This document shows, one piece after another, positions 42,701 through 50,910 of a stretch of DNA of 64,000 nt. Source of the DNA: Diacronema lutheri (taxonomy: Eukaryota > Haptophyta > Pavlovophyceae > Pavlovales > Pavlovaceae); NCBI GenBank assembly GCA_019448385.1, contig JAGTXO010000007.1, positions 62,001-126,000 on the forward strand, given 5' to 3'. Position 1 is the first letter of the stretch, and every line of letters begins with the position of its first letter. The notes under the pieces are model-generated. The model saw nothing but the letters and a program-made list of their open reading frames with translations, had not been told where the DNA came from and did not search any database. Both the position numbers and the translations under genes were made by a program.

Positions 42701-43238
42701 GTGAGTGCCGCGGGCCGCCGCCTCCGCTGCCAACGAAGAGCGCGGCACCGGCACGGCCGTGCGTGGCATCCCCCTGCCCGTTGCGGTGTGCGCGGCCCGT
42801 ACGTTGAACGCTCGCCGCTGCGCGCACGCGCCCGCGCTGCGCTGCGATGCGCCCCCCCCCCCCCCCCCCAGGCCGCTCGCTCTGGCCTGTGCATTGAATC
42901 CATCTCGATCGACATGACCCTTTCCGCTCTGGCGGGCGCGCTCTTTGTTGGCTCGCACGTCGGTGCGCGCAAGCTGCGCGCGCGCGCCGCGCAAGTCGCG
43001 CGCACCGCATGTCCCGCGCCAACGGTGCAATCCAACGGTGCAATCCAACGGTGCAATCCAACGGTGCAATCCAACGGTGCAATCCAACGGTGCAATCGCG
43101 CGTGCGGCCGCTTTGCGCGCGGCGTGCGCGCTCGCAGGTTGGGTGAACGGGCTCGTTCCGTACGCGTTCGCCCCCTTTGTATCGACGGGCGCGGTCTTTG
43201 CAGCGCAGTGCGCTGTGCTCAGCCTCTTTGCGCCATGA
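39740..43238 (+). CDS. FAD-dependent oxidoreductase fused to a multispanning membrane region
   Basis: A 1050-residue protein in three exons: 39740-42700, 42872-42962, 43138-43238. Residues ~14-45 are an amine-oxidase-type FAD motif (RVAVVGSGIAGLTAAYAFSS, then VTIFERERRLG). The N-terminal ~570 residues resemble predicted NAD/FAD proteins related to phytoene desaturase and amine oxidases: FDVVVLATPADVSAAL, ESSSVLLHRHP and, near 520, GGVWVVGAYAQFSIPLQESA. After it come about eight or nine hydrophobic segments (for example LLAAALLVAALAA, LLLWVAVVCTLAYV and LALAAGALALAVCA), ending with SISIDMTLSALAGALFVGSH and the last exon VPYAFAPFVSTGAVFAAQ. Substrate unknown; the fusion may place oxidation at a membrane. 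A Pro/Ala linker interrupts the FAD domain near residue 460. Confidence 0.75.
43019..43096 (+). repeat. 13-bp minisatellite in last intron of FAD gene
   Basis: About six copies of AATCCAACGGTGC in the intron 42963-43137. The preceding intron (42701-42871) ends in an 18-nt C tract just before its acceptor. Confidence 0.9.
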
Positions 43239-43267
43239 GCGGGGTTTTGAGTTTGGGGGCCGGCACC

Positions 43268-44662
43268 CTATCTTGCCGCGGCGCCGTGCTCGCGCGTGCG
43301 CTTGGCGCCACGTGGCGAGTGCTGCTGCTCGGCGCCGTACTGAGAACTAGGTGCGCGGGGTGGCAATGCAGAGAGGCTGTTGAGCGCGTTGAGCACGTCG
43401 GAGCGCAGCGCGTCGATCGCCTCGAGAGCTGCGAGCGCGAGCGTCACGCTCGCGACGCTCTCTCGCCCGGGTGACAGGGGCCGCCCCCCCGGTGATTGGA
43501 TTAAGGAGGCGGGTCGGGCCGATGCCAGCGTCGCACCAGTTTGGAACATGCCCGCCGTCCCCGCGGTCTGCGCCGCCAGGGGCAGAAGCGGCATCTGCGG
43601 CGGGGCATCGATGGGCAGGAGCGCCGGGCTGAATGCGAGCTGCATGCCAGGGAAGAAGTCCGCAGGCCCTGGCGCTGCATGCTCGTGCAGCCGCTCTGCG
43701 CCACAAGTGTTGCGCACTGTCGCGACGCCTCCTCGTGGCAGCAGCGCGTGGCGGGATTGTGAGCCAGCCGTCGCGACCTCTGCCGCCCCCAGCTCGCTGG
43801 CACGCGGCAGCTGCAGCATCACCTCTGCAAAGGGGTCGTCGCGAGCGGCCGCGGTCAGCGCACGTGTCTTGGCGCGTTGTCGCCCAGCCTTGAGGTGGAC
43901 GACAAAGTCCACGCTGCGCTGCTCACGCCACCACCGTTTGACGCAGACGCCTTGAAGCGACGAGGGCACGAGAAGCGGAGTCCCTGACGAGATCGGATGC
44001 GTGCAGGCGCTCAGCATGACCTCGCTCGTGCGCTCCGCGCCTGAGTTGCGCGTGCGCGCGGGCACGAGCTCGGCCTTGCCCGCATCTTCTGCGTGCACCT
44101 TCGCGACGCACAGCAGGTGGCTCACTGCCTTCCCGCTGACGAAGTTCACATCGGCGATCTCCAGCACATCCCCAACCTCGAGCAGGGCGGGCACTGGTGC
44201 GGAGGGCAACGGCGTTGGGAAGGGCTGCTGCGCGAGCGCGGACGTCTTCAGTGCCCCGGCAGTGCGCCCATCTGCAGTCCCCACATCGAGCATGCCGGCG
44301 ATCGGCTCAAACTTGACGAGCGTCGGGCCGAGACTCGGGTCGTCGTACGCCTGCAGAGTGTGAGCGCGTGCGAACGGCCAGGCCGCGCGCGCGTGTAAGA
44401 CACGCGCATGCCGGCGCTGCGCCGCGTGTGCGGTACACTGCGTCACAACCTTGTATTCCTTTCCACCCCATCGCCATCCCGCCTGCGACGTTTGGCCCGG
44501 AGCGCAGAAGCTCGAACAGCCGCGCGAGCAAAGCTCTGCGATCACGGTGGGCGACGGCATCTCTGAGAGCGCGGTGATTGCGAGCGCTTTGGCGCGCGGG
44601 TCCTTGAGGATCTCGCGCATTGCCTCGTCGGATGGGAACGCTTGCGGCAGGCTAGTCGCCAT
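43268..44662 (-). CDS. Uncharacterised protein
   Basis: A protein of about 431 residues in two exons (44662-44450 and 44350-43268). An intron of 99 nt (GTTGTG donor, CTGCAG acceptor) is proposed because AAG joins AYDDPSLGPTLVKFEP cleanly and the intervening residues are low-complexity. The ordered part includes AMREILKDPRAKALAITALS, EVGDVLEIADVNFVSGKAVS and FVVHLKAGRQRAKTR. The C-terminus is Ala/Pro-rich and ends in a basic segment (PRGAKRTREH). ATG at 44662 (MATSLPQAFP) is the start; further upstream the frame opens only through a non-ATG codon. No known domain recognised. Its stop lies 29 bp from the convergent FAD gene's stop. Confidence 0.5.
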   Translation of the reverse strand: MATSLPQAFPSDEAMREILKDPRAKALAITALSEMPSPTVIAELCSRGCSSFCAPGQTSQAGWRWGGKEYKVVTQCTAHAAQRRHARVLHARAAWPFARAHTLQAYDDPSLGPTLVKFEPIAGMLDVGTADGRTAGALKTSALAQQPFPTPLPSAPVPALLEVGDVLEIADVNFVSGKAVSHLLCVAKVHAEDAGKAELVPARTRNSGAERTSEVMLSACTHPISSGTPLLVPSSLQGVCVKRWWREQRSVDFVVHLKAGRQRAKTRALTAAARDDPFAEVMLQLPRASELGAAEVATAGSQSRHALLPRGGVATVRNTCGAERLHEHAAPGPADFFPGMQLAFSPALLPIDAPPQMPLLPLAAQTAGTAGMFQTGATLASARPASLIQSPGGRPLSPGRESVASVTLALAALEAIDALRSDVLNALNSLSALPPRAPSSQYGAEQQHSPRGAKRTREHGAAAR

Positions 44663-44825
44663 GTCGTCGGCTCGGCGCGCCTCGCCGCCGCGCCACGCGT
44701 TTTGCGGACGGCTCGAGCGTGTTGCGTGTGCGTCTTTAACACGCAGCACCGAGGGCGCGAAAATCAAATCTCGAAAATATACTCATCGTGGGAGGACGAC
44801 TTGTGGAGCACATCGCCCGGTGCCC

Positions 44826-44826
<1 letters not shown>

Positions 44827-44894
<68 letters not shown>
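44827..44894. repeat. 68-nt uninterrupted poly-C tract
   Basis: 68 consecutive C on the + strand (poly-G in the local gene direction). It lies between the start of the uncharacterised gene at 44662 and the stop of the C2-domain gene at 44916. Confidence 0.95.
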
Positions 44895-44895
<1 letters not shown>

Positions 44896-44915
44896 CACGA
44901 ACGGGCCGCTACCGC

Positions 44916-47792
44916 CTACCGGCGCCCGCTCACGCCGTTGCCGCCGCCCTCCGCTCGCCGGCGCGCGCGCGCGCTGACGCCGCCCGGCCCAGCCGCGCGC
45001 GGGCGCGAGACGAGGCTGAGCAGCGACGCGACAAGCAGTGCGCCAAGGCCGTTGGTCGCCGCGAGCGCGGACGCGCCGTCCGCTGCGGGCAGCGCGCCGA
45101 GCGGCAGCGTGCCGTCGGACACGCCGCGCGCGTCGCCGTCGTCCACGCCGCGCAGCACGGGCAGCAGCGTGAGCGAGCGCCGCGTAGCGCCGTCCGCGGC
45201 GGACACGACGAGGCGCACCGCGCGCGGCGCATCGCGCGACGGGCGCGCGGACGCCGCCGCCGCCCGCGCGCTCGCGTTGCGCGGCGCGGGTGGCGGGCGT
45301 ATCGTGCGTGCGGCGTCCGGCGACCGGCTACCGTTCCGCGCGGCCGGCGCGCGCCAGAGCGCGTCGAGCTGCAGGCTGACGCACGCGCCGTCGCCCGGCG
45401 CGTGCGCACCGCCTTTCGCCGCCTCATCCGCCGCCTCATCCGCCGCCTCATCGGCCGCCTCATCCGCGCTCGTCCGCTCGTCCGGCCAGTCGTCGTCCGG
45501 CGCCTCACCGCGCGCGTGCGCGTCTGCGCTCCACCAGTCCGCACCGCCCTTGCCGTCCACGCCCGCGCCGGGCGCCAGGGCGCGCTGCGAGCAGCCCGAC
45601 TGTGCACTCGGTCCCCACTCCCACCAGCCCGCCGCGGCGCCGCCCTCCGCGTCCGCGCGCGCGTCGCCGAGCTCGGCGCTGCCGCCCGGAAGTGCGCGCC
45701 TGTGCCAGCCGCCCATGCCGCACAGCCGCGCGCTCGGCGCGCGCGGCGACGCGCACACGACGAGCAGTGCGGGGCGCGGCGCGCGCATGGCGTGCGCGGC
45801 GAGCTGCGCCGGGACGGGCACCTCAAAGATGGCCTGGCGCGCGAGGTACTCGGCCAGCACCAGCCCACCTTCTCCGCCAACACCTCCGCCAACACCTCCG
45901 CCAACACCTCCGCCAACACCTCCGCCAACACCTCCGCCAACACCTCCGCCAACACCTCCGCCAACACCTCCGCCAACACCTCCGCCAACACCTCCGCCAA
46001 CACCTCCGCCAACACCTCCGCCAACACCTCCGCCAACACCTCCGCCAACACCTCCGCCAACACCTCCGCCAACACCTCCGCCAACACCTCCGCCAACACC
46101 TCCGCCAACACCTCCGCCAACACCTCCGCCAACACCTCCGCCAACACCTCCGCCAACACCTCCGCCAACACCTCCGCCAACACCTCCGCCAACACCTCCG
46201 CCAACACCTCCGCCAACACCTCCGCCAACGGCTCCACCCGGCGCCTGTGCGCGCGCGCGTGGCGTGGGCGCGACGTCGGCCGACGAGCGCGCCACGCCGG
46301 CGCCGCCCGCCGCCGACGCGGTGTGCCGAGAGCCGTCGAGCGCGCCGTCGCGGCCGTCCGCGCTCGTGCGCACGGCCGCGAGCTGCAGCGTGGGTGGCCC
46401 GCAGCGCAGCAGCCCGCAGTCCTCTTCGTCCTCGCCGCCCGCGTCCACCCGCGCGCCGACGGCGCGCGCGCGCGCGTTCGATGCGGGCTGTGGGCGCAGG
46501 GCGAGCGGCCATACTTCCCATCCGCCGCTATTTCCCATCCGCCATCGTTGTCTTTCCCGTCCGCCATCGTTGTCCTTCTCGCCGCCGCCGTCTGCTGCGG
46601 CGGGCGGCAGCGGCGGCAGCGGTGGCGGAGGCGGCGGCGGCGGCGGCGCGATGCCAACGCCGCCAGCTCGAGCGCCGGCGTCGGTCTCTCCATCCCGCCG
46701 CCTCTTCACGAGCAGCGCAACGCTCAACCGACTGAGTCGCGTGTCCGTAGAGGCGCCGTCCGGAGCGCGCCGGACTGCGACGGTGAGCAGGCGCTCGGAG
46801 AGGCCGTCCGCGCTGAGCACGAGTGCGGCGAGCAGACTCGCCTCGCCGGGCGGGCACAGCGCGAGGGGCGGCGACGTGTGCACGACGGGCAAGCCGCCGA
46901 GCTCCCGTGCGCCGCGCGCCGCGCGCTCGCCGTCGCCACCGCCGCTCGCGAGCCGTGCCTCGCGCGCGCGCTCGTCCGCGAGGCCGCCACCTCGCTTTGC
47001 GGACGCCGCAGACGCCTCGGCCGTTGCCTCCGCCGAGCGCGCCGTCCGCCCGTCAGCGGCGGCCGGCGGAGCCGCGCACCGCGACAAGCGCCACACATGC
47101 CGGACCGTCGCGCCTGGCGTGGCGAGCTCAAGCTGCAGGCGCACTGCGCCGACGCGCGCGCCGACCGCGGCCGCGTAGTTGGAACGCTGCACGCCGGACG
47201 CCAGCGCCTCACCCCCGCCCGTGCCCGGCGTGCGCGGGCCGGCGGCGGAGGTGGCGTCCGTGAAAGGCGGCGAGACGGCGGCGGCGAGCCGCGCCGAGTC
47301 CGCAGCGAGCACGCGGAACGCGCGCAGCGATACGCTCGACGGCGCGATCGGCGGAGGCGGCGGCGGCATAGATGCCGTCATCACCGCGACGCTCTCGGAC
47401 TGGGTGCCGAGCGCGAGCGCGGGAGCAGCCGGCGCGATCGAGACGCGGACGAGCACGGCGCCCGCGGCGGCGCCGAGTGGCACCCAGCGCTCGCCAGCGG
47501 GCTCGAACGCTCCGACGGCGGTGCCGATGAGAACGGAACGCACAACTTCGCTCTCCATGACGCGTAGCTCGAGCTGTGCGCCGTCGGGCAGCCGCTCGAA
47601 CGCGCAGCAGCCGCGCCTGAACTGCGGCGAGGCCGCGTTGGGCACCATCTCCGTGCGGCAGACGCGCTCAACGGCCGGTGCCGGCGGAAAGAGCCTCACC
47701 TCGACATACGCGTCGGGCTCGTCGAGTGCGCCACCCGCACCACGCGCAGGCAGGTCGCGCGCGCCCAGCACGCACACCGTCGCGGCGCGCAT
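44916..47792 (-). CDS. C2-domain protein with Gly-Gly-Gly-Val repeat
   Basis: A 958-residue intronless protein. The first ~120 residues look like a C2 domain: RAATVCVLGARDLP, DEPDAYVEVRLFP, TEMVPNAASPQFRRG, GAQLELRVME and a closing strand VLVRVSIAP. C2 domains bind phospholipids, often with calcium. The Asp in DAYVEV is present, but the other Ca-site positions are only partly clear. The rest is Ala/Arg-rich with further strand-like segments. A run of about 29 GGGV units (residues ~523-640) is coded by the array at 45877-46224. The frame upstream of 47792 is entered only through a non-ATG codon. Most of the C-terminal half is low-complexity and gives no family signal. Confidence 0.65.
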   Translation of the reverse strand: MRAATVCVLGARDLPARGAGGALDEPDAYVEVRLFPPAPAVERVCRTEMVPNAASPQFRRGCCAFERLPDGAQLELRVMESEVVRSVLIGTAVGAFEPAGERWVPLGAAAGAVLVRVSIAPAAPALALGTQSESVAVMTASMPPPPPPIAPSSVSLRAFRVLAADSARLAAAVSPPFTDATSAAGPRTPGTGGGEALASGVQRSNYAAAVGARVGAVRLQLELATPGATVRHVWRLSRCAAPPAAADGRTARSAEATAEASAASAKRGGGLADERAREARLASGGGDGERAARGARELGGLPVVHTSPPLALCPPGEASLLAALVLSADGLSERLLTVAVRRAPDGASTDTRLSRLSVALLVKRRRDGETDAGARAGGVGIAPPPPPPPPPLPPLPPAAADGGGEKDNDGGRERQRWRMGNSGGWEVWPLALRPQPASNARARAVGARVDAGGEDEEDCGLLRCGPPTLQLAAVRTSADGRDGALDGSRHTASAAGGAGVARSSADVAPTPRARAQAPGGAVGGGVGGGVGGGVGGGVGGGVGGGVGGGVGGGVGGGVGGGVGGGVGGGVGGGVGGGVGGGVGGGVGGGVGGGVGGGVGGGVGGGVGGGVGGGVGGGVGGGVGGGVGGGVGGGVGGGVGGEGGLVLAEYLARQAIFEVPVPAQLAAHAMRAPRPALLVVCASPRAPSARLCGMGGWHRRALPGGSAELGDARADAEGGAAAGWWEWGPSAQSGCSQRALAPGAGVDGKGGADWWSADAHARGEAPDDDWPDERTSADEAADEAADEAADEAAKGGAHAPGDGACVSLQLDALWRAPAARNGSRSPDAARTIRPPPAPRNASARAAAASARPSRDAPRAVRLVVSAADGATRRSLTLLPVLRGVDDGDARGVSDGTLPLGALPAADGASALAATNGLGALLVASLLSLVSRPRAAGPGGVSARARRRAEGGGNGVSGRR
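45877..46224 (-). repeat. Perfect 12-bp coding repeat, about 29 copies
   Basis: CCAACACCTCCG on the + strand is repeated without visible change about 29 times. In the C2-domain gene it encodes Gly-Gly-Gly-Val. Perfect identity across ~350 bp indicates recent expansion. Confidence 0.95.
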
Positions 47793-47927
47793 GGCTCTGT
47801 GCTCTCCTCGATCAACCCCCGGCCATTGCCGCCGCGCCCGCGTTTGAGCGGTGACTATCCGTCCGTCCTTGGTACTCACAATCTACGTCAGTCAGGACTT
47901 GGGAGTCAGGAGTCACCGAGTCAGGAC

Positions 47928-48573
47928 TCAAGCCGCCTTGCCATTGGTGTGCAATTTGACGGCCTGCGCGACGCCGCCCTGCGCGTATATGGTGTGCCCG
48001 GGATGCAACGTGTCGCGCACCGCGTTGTCCGCGGAGCCGTCTAGCTTGAGGACGCCGGACGGGCCGTCGCGCGCGCCGGTCATCCGCGCCGCCTGCGGCA
48101 GGTAGGAGAGCGGCGTGCGCCCGTACTGGTCCTGCGGATCGGTGGACGCACCCGCCAGCTCGAGGAAACGCCCGACCGCGACGTGCGCCTCGATGCACGC
48201 CCAGTGCAGCGGCGTGCGGCCCTCGCGGTCCTGGAGCTCAATGTCGACGCGCCTCGACTCGACGAGCAGCCTGCGTCGGTGCGGCGGGCGGGCGCGGCCA
48301 GCGCGCGCACGTGCGTGCACGCGGACGTCACGCAGCCCAGCGCCGCCGGCGCCAGGGGCTGCCGTGCGCTGCGCGCGCCGCGCGCGCGTCGGCGCCCGCA
48401 GCGGAGCGCTCGCGCGCGGCCCACCTGCACGCGTCGAGGTGGCCGTTCTTGGCGGCGTGGTGGAGCAGCGTCATCCCGTCGCCGTCTGCGACCGTCAGAT
48501 CGCGCTCCGACTCGACGAAGAAGGCCAGCTTCTCCACGTGCCCAAGCTCACCCGCCTCGAAGTAGCCCGCCAT
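47928..48573 (-). CDS. Small ankyrin-repeat protein
   Basis: A 163-residue protein in two exons (48573-48425 and 48270-47928). Residues ~5-50 hold an ankyrin-like unit (YFEAGELGHVEKLAFFVE, then GDGMTLLHHAAKNGHLDACR). The second exon has REGRTPLHWACIEAHVAVGR and QYGRTPLSYL, making about three repeats. The tail (SGVLKLDGSADNAV, HPGHTIYAQGG) is unassigned. The intron (GTGGGC donor, GACGCAG acceptor) keeps phase (149 + 343 nt). It is probably a binding adaptor. It starts 49 bp from the FHA-methyltransferase gene on the opposite strand, which suggests joint regulation. Confidence 0.8.
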
Positions 48574-48622
48574 TGCCGTTTCCGCACAAGACGACGAGCT
48601 GCGCAACGGTTTTGCGCGCGAG
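48574..48622. promoter_or_regulatory. 49-bp divergent spacer, ankyrin / FHA-methyltransferase
   Basis: Two start codons face outward across 49 bp. Promoter elements must be very short or lie in the coding ends. A TTTTGCGCGCG stretch is present. Confidence 0.4.
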
Positions 48623-50593
48623 ATGTCGGACACGGCCCGTCTGTGCTTGGTGAGCGGCGTGCCCGACGGCTTCCCACGCGTGCACGGGCTCGCGCTTGCG
48701 CGCACGACCGTGGGCCGCGCGCAAGATTGCGACATCCAGCTGCCCGCTACAAGCCTCGTTTCGCGCCTCCACTTCGTCATCGAGCGCGAGGATGTGAGCG
48801 ACGGCTCGGCGCGCTTCTTCCTCGTCGACGAGTCGTGCAACGGTGTCTACATCGACGGCGAGCGCGCGCCCAAGCGGGTGCGCTGCCAGCTGCGTGATGG
48901 CGCGCTCCTTGCGCTTGGCACGGGCGCGCATTGCATCGAACCGACCACGCTCCGCTTCGCCGCGCCGCGCCGCGTCGGCGCGCTCGGCGCGAGCAACGCG
49001 CCCGCCGGCGCCGCGCCGCTCGGCGCCGCCGACGAGTCGCCCTCGCGCGGCGACTGCAAGGCCAGCGCGCCGACACCAGCCACGCGCGCCGCCATGCCCG
49101 CCAGCGCGGGCGTGCCGCCGCGCACGGCGCTGGCCGCGTGGCGCAGGGCTGCGGCGGAGCCGAACGGCGCGGCGGTGCACGCGGACGAGCCGGCGATGCG
49201 CCGCCTCTTCGACGAAGGCTCGCGGCAGCGGGCGCACGGCTCGGCAGCTCGGCAATGGGTGTCGGGCTGCCAATCACCACCGGCTGCGCCGGACGACGCG
49301 CACGCGAGCAGGGGCGCCTCACCGCCCGATCCGCCACGCCCGCGCGCGGCGCGCCCGCTCTCTCCCGTTGGGCGCGCCGAGTGCGCGAGCGACGACAGCG
49401 GCGCGGCGGGCGGCTCGCGCGGCGTGAAGCGCGCGGCTTCGGACGACGAGAGCCCGCGCATCCTCCCCGGCTTCGTCGCGCGCGCCAAGCGAGGCGCGAA
49501 CGCGCACGTGGCGGCGGTGCGCGGCGCGAACAAGCCGAGCGAAGGCGACGGCGCGCTCGCGGCCGAGTTCGGCGCGCCGCCGCTCTCAATCCTCGACGCG
49601 CGCACGGCGCAGTGGCGCGAGCGGCGCTCATACTGGATCGACGGCTACGGCATCCAGTCCGAACTCGGCCGTCCCACCGACCTCCTCGGCTTTGGCGGCC
49701 GGATGCGCACAAAGCATGGCGGCACGAGGTGGCGCGGTGCCGCCGCCCGGCGCGCGGCGCGCATACGGCGCGATGGCGGCGCGGCGTGGGCGTCGCGCGT
49801 GCGCGGCGCTCAGCCGCGCGCCGCTCACCCAAACTCCCGCGCGCGCCGCCATGTGCGCAGCGTCTTTGACCCCATGCTGTGCGAGCTCGCCTACCGCTGG
49901 TGGGCGCCGCCCGGCGGAAGCATCCTCGACCCATTCGCGGGCGGCTCGGTGCGCGGCGTCGTCGCTGCGCGCCTCGGCCTCGCGTACCACGGCATCGAGC
50001 TGAGCGCGACGCAGATCACGGCCAACGAGGCGCAAGCGCGCCGTATCGGCGCCGAGTGCACCGCCGCGCGCGTGCCGTGGGTGCGCCCCAAGTGGATGCG
50101 CGCAGACGCGACACACCTCGACGGCACCGCGCTGCACGCGCGCCTGCCCGCCGCGGTCGACTTTGTCTTCACGTGCCCGCCGTACTACGACCTCGAGCGC
50201 TATTCGAACGACGGGCGCGACCTGTGCAATGCGCCCTCGTACGCGGCCTTCCTGCGCGCGCTCGACAAGGCGCTTGGTGGCGCGCTGCAGCTGCTGCGGC
50301 GCGACCGCTTCGCGTGCGTCGTCGTGGGCGAGCTGCGCGACCGGCGGACGGGGCTGTGCCGAAACTTTGTGTCCGATACGATCTCGATCGCGCAGCGCCA
50401 CGGTGCCGCGCTGTACAACTCGGCCGTGCTCCTCACGGCGTACAACACCGCGCCGATGCGCGCGCGCGCGGGCTTTCGGCTCGGCAAGTTGACGCGCTGC
50501 CACCAGTCCGTGCTCGTCTTTTGGAAGGGCGAGTCGGAGGCCAGCGTGCCCAACGCCGGCATCGTGCCCAACCAAGCCATCTCGTGGGAGTGA
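48623..50593 (+). CDS. FHA domain fused to phage-type DNA (N4-C/N6-A) methyltransferase
   Basis: A 612-residue protein in two exons (48623-49728 and 49861-50593); the GTGGCG donor and GCGCAG acceptor rebuild the motif GTSVFDPMLCELAYRW. Residues ~5-110 are an FHA domain: TTVGRAQDCDIQLP, SRLHFVIERE, FFLVDESCNGVYIDGE, with the Gly-Arg, Ser-x-x-His and Asn-Gly positions that bind phospho-threonine. A disordered basic linker follows, with VKRAASDDES, a possible nuclear signal. Residues ~310-605 form the methyltransferase: SILDPFAGGSVRGVVAARLG binds AdoMet (motif I, ~392), then IELSATQITANEAQ, VDFVFTCPPYYDLERYSND (motif IV, ~474, Cys in the usual Asp/Asn/Ser place), FACVVVGELRD, LYNSAVLLT and HQSVLVFWKGE. 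This block resembles DNA methylases of phages and prophages. Such a fusion in a spliced eukaryotic gene is unusual; the base it modifies is unknown. Confidence 0.85.
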   Translation: MSDTARLCLVSGVPDGFPRVHGLALARTTVGRAQDCDIQLPATSLVSRLHFVIEREDVSDGSARFFLVDESCNGVYIDGERAPKRVRCQLRDGALLALGTGAHCIEPTTLRFAAPRRVGALGASNAPAGAAPLGAADESPSRGDCKASAPTPATRAAMPASAGVPPRTALAAWRRAAAEPNGAAVHADEPAMRRLFDEGSRQRAHGSAARQWVSGCQSPPAAPDDAHASRGASPPDPPRPRAARPLSPVGRAECASDDSGAAGGSRGVKRAASDDESPRILPGFVARAKRGANAHVAAVRGANKPSEGDGALAAEFGAPPLSILDARTAQWRERRSYWIDGYGIQSELGRPTDLLGFGGRMRTKHGGTRWRGAAARRAARIRRDGGAAWASRVRGAQPRAAHPNSRARRHVRSVFDPMLCELAYRWWAPPGGSILDPFAGGSVRGVVAARLGLAYHGIELSATQITANEAQARRIGAECTAARVPWVRPKWMRADATHLDGTALHARLPAAVDFVFTCPPYYDLERYSNDGRDLCNAPSYAAFLRALDKALGGALQLLRRDRFACVVVGELRDRRTGLCRNFVSDTISIAQRHGAALYNSAVLLTAYNTAPMRARAGFRLGKLTRCHQSVLVFWKGESEASVPNAGIVPNQAISWE

Positions 50594-50607
50594 ACGTGAG
50601 GGTGGGT

Positions 50608-50715
50608 CCCCCCCCCCCCCCCCCCCCCCCCCCGGTCATCGCGTTCCGCTTTTCCGCCACCGGTCGGCCACCGGTCGACGTCAGATGCTGGGATGAATTA
50701 CTTTATCCCAGCATC
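50608..50715 (+). other. Poly-C tract and 11-bp hairpin downstream of FHA-methyltransferase
   Basis: 26 consecutive C (50608-50633) begin 15 bp after the stop. At 50684-50694 and 50705-50715 a perfect 11-bp inverted repeat (GATGCTGGGAT with ATCCCAGCATC) encloses an A/T-rich 10-nt loop. It may serve 3'-end formation or belong to the neighbouring dispersed repeat. The rest of 50594-50910 shows no gene. Confidence 0.7.
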
Positions 50716-50738
50716 AGACGGGGAGGGGTGGTCGGAGT

Positions 50739-50839
50739 GCACGCACCGTCGCACCCCCACGGCCCCAGTCCCCGCCCTCGCCGTCAGACGGTCAAGCCAA
50801 CTTGTAGTCTGTACTGTACTAGGACACTCGGTTTCGCGC
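50739..50839 (-). repeat. Dispersed repeat, copy B
   Basis: Inverted copy of the repeat at 34518-34617. The same long blocks are present (beginning GCGAAACCGAGTGTCC and ending GTGCGACGGTGCGTGC when read on the minus strand). It differs from copy A by a ~10-bp insertion and a 6-bp gap. Confidence 0.8.
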
Positions 50840-50910
50840 TCGGACGGCCAAGGCAACGGGGGTGACCGGGCGCGCGACGGCGCGGCCGCGCTCGAAGCCG
50901 AGGCCGCGCC

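Noticed and set aside
45823-46735. Opposite-strand and other-frame proteins over the 12-bp array (Asn-Thr-Ser-Ala, Pro-Pro-Thr-Pro and Leu-Arg-Gln-His runs)
   Set aside because: Shadows of the GGGV-coding array; only the minus-strand frame continues into a domain-bearing protein.
48623-50593. FHA-methyltransferase as bacterial or viral contamination
   Set aside because: It has an in-phase intron with the local splice-site style, local base composition, and a eukaryotic-type FHA domain and neighbours.
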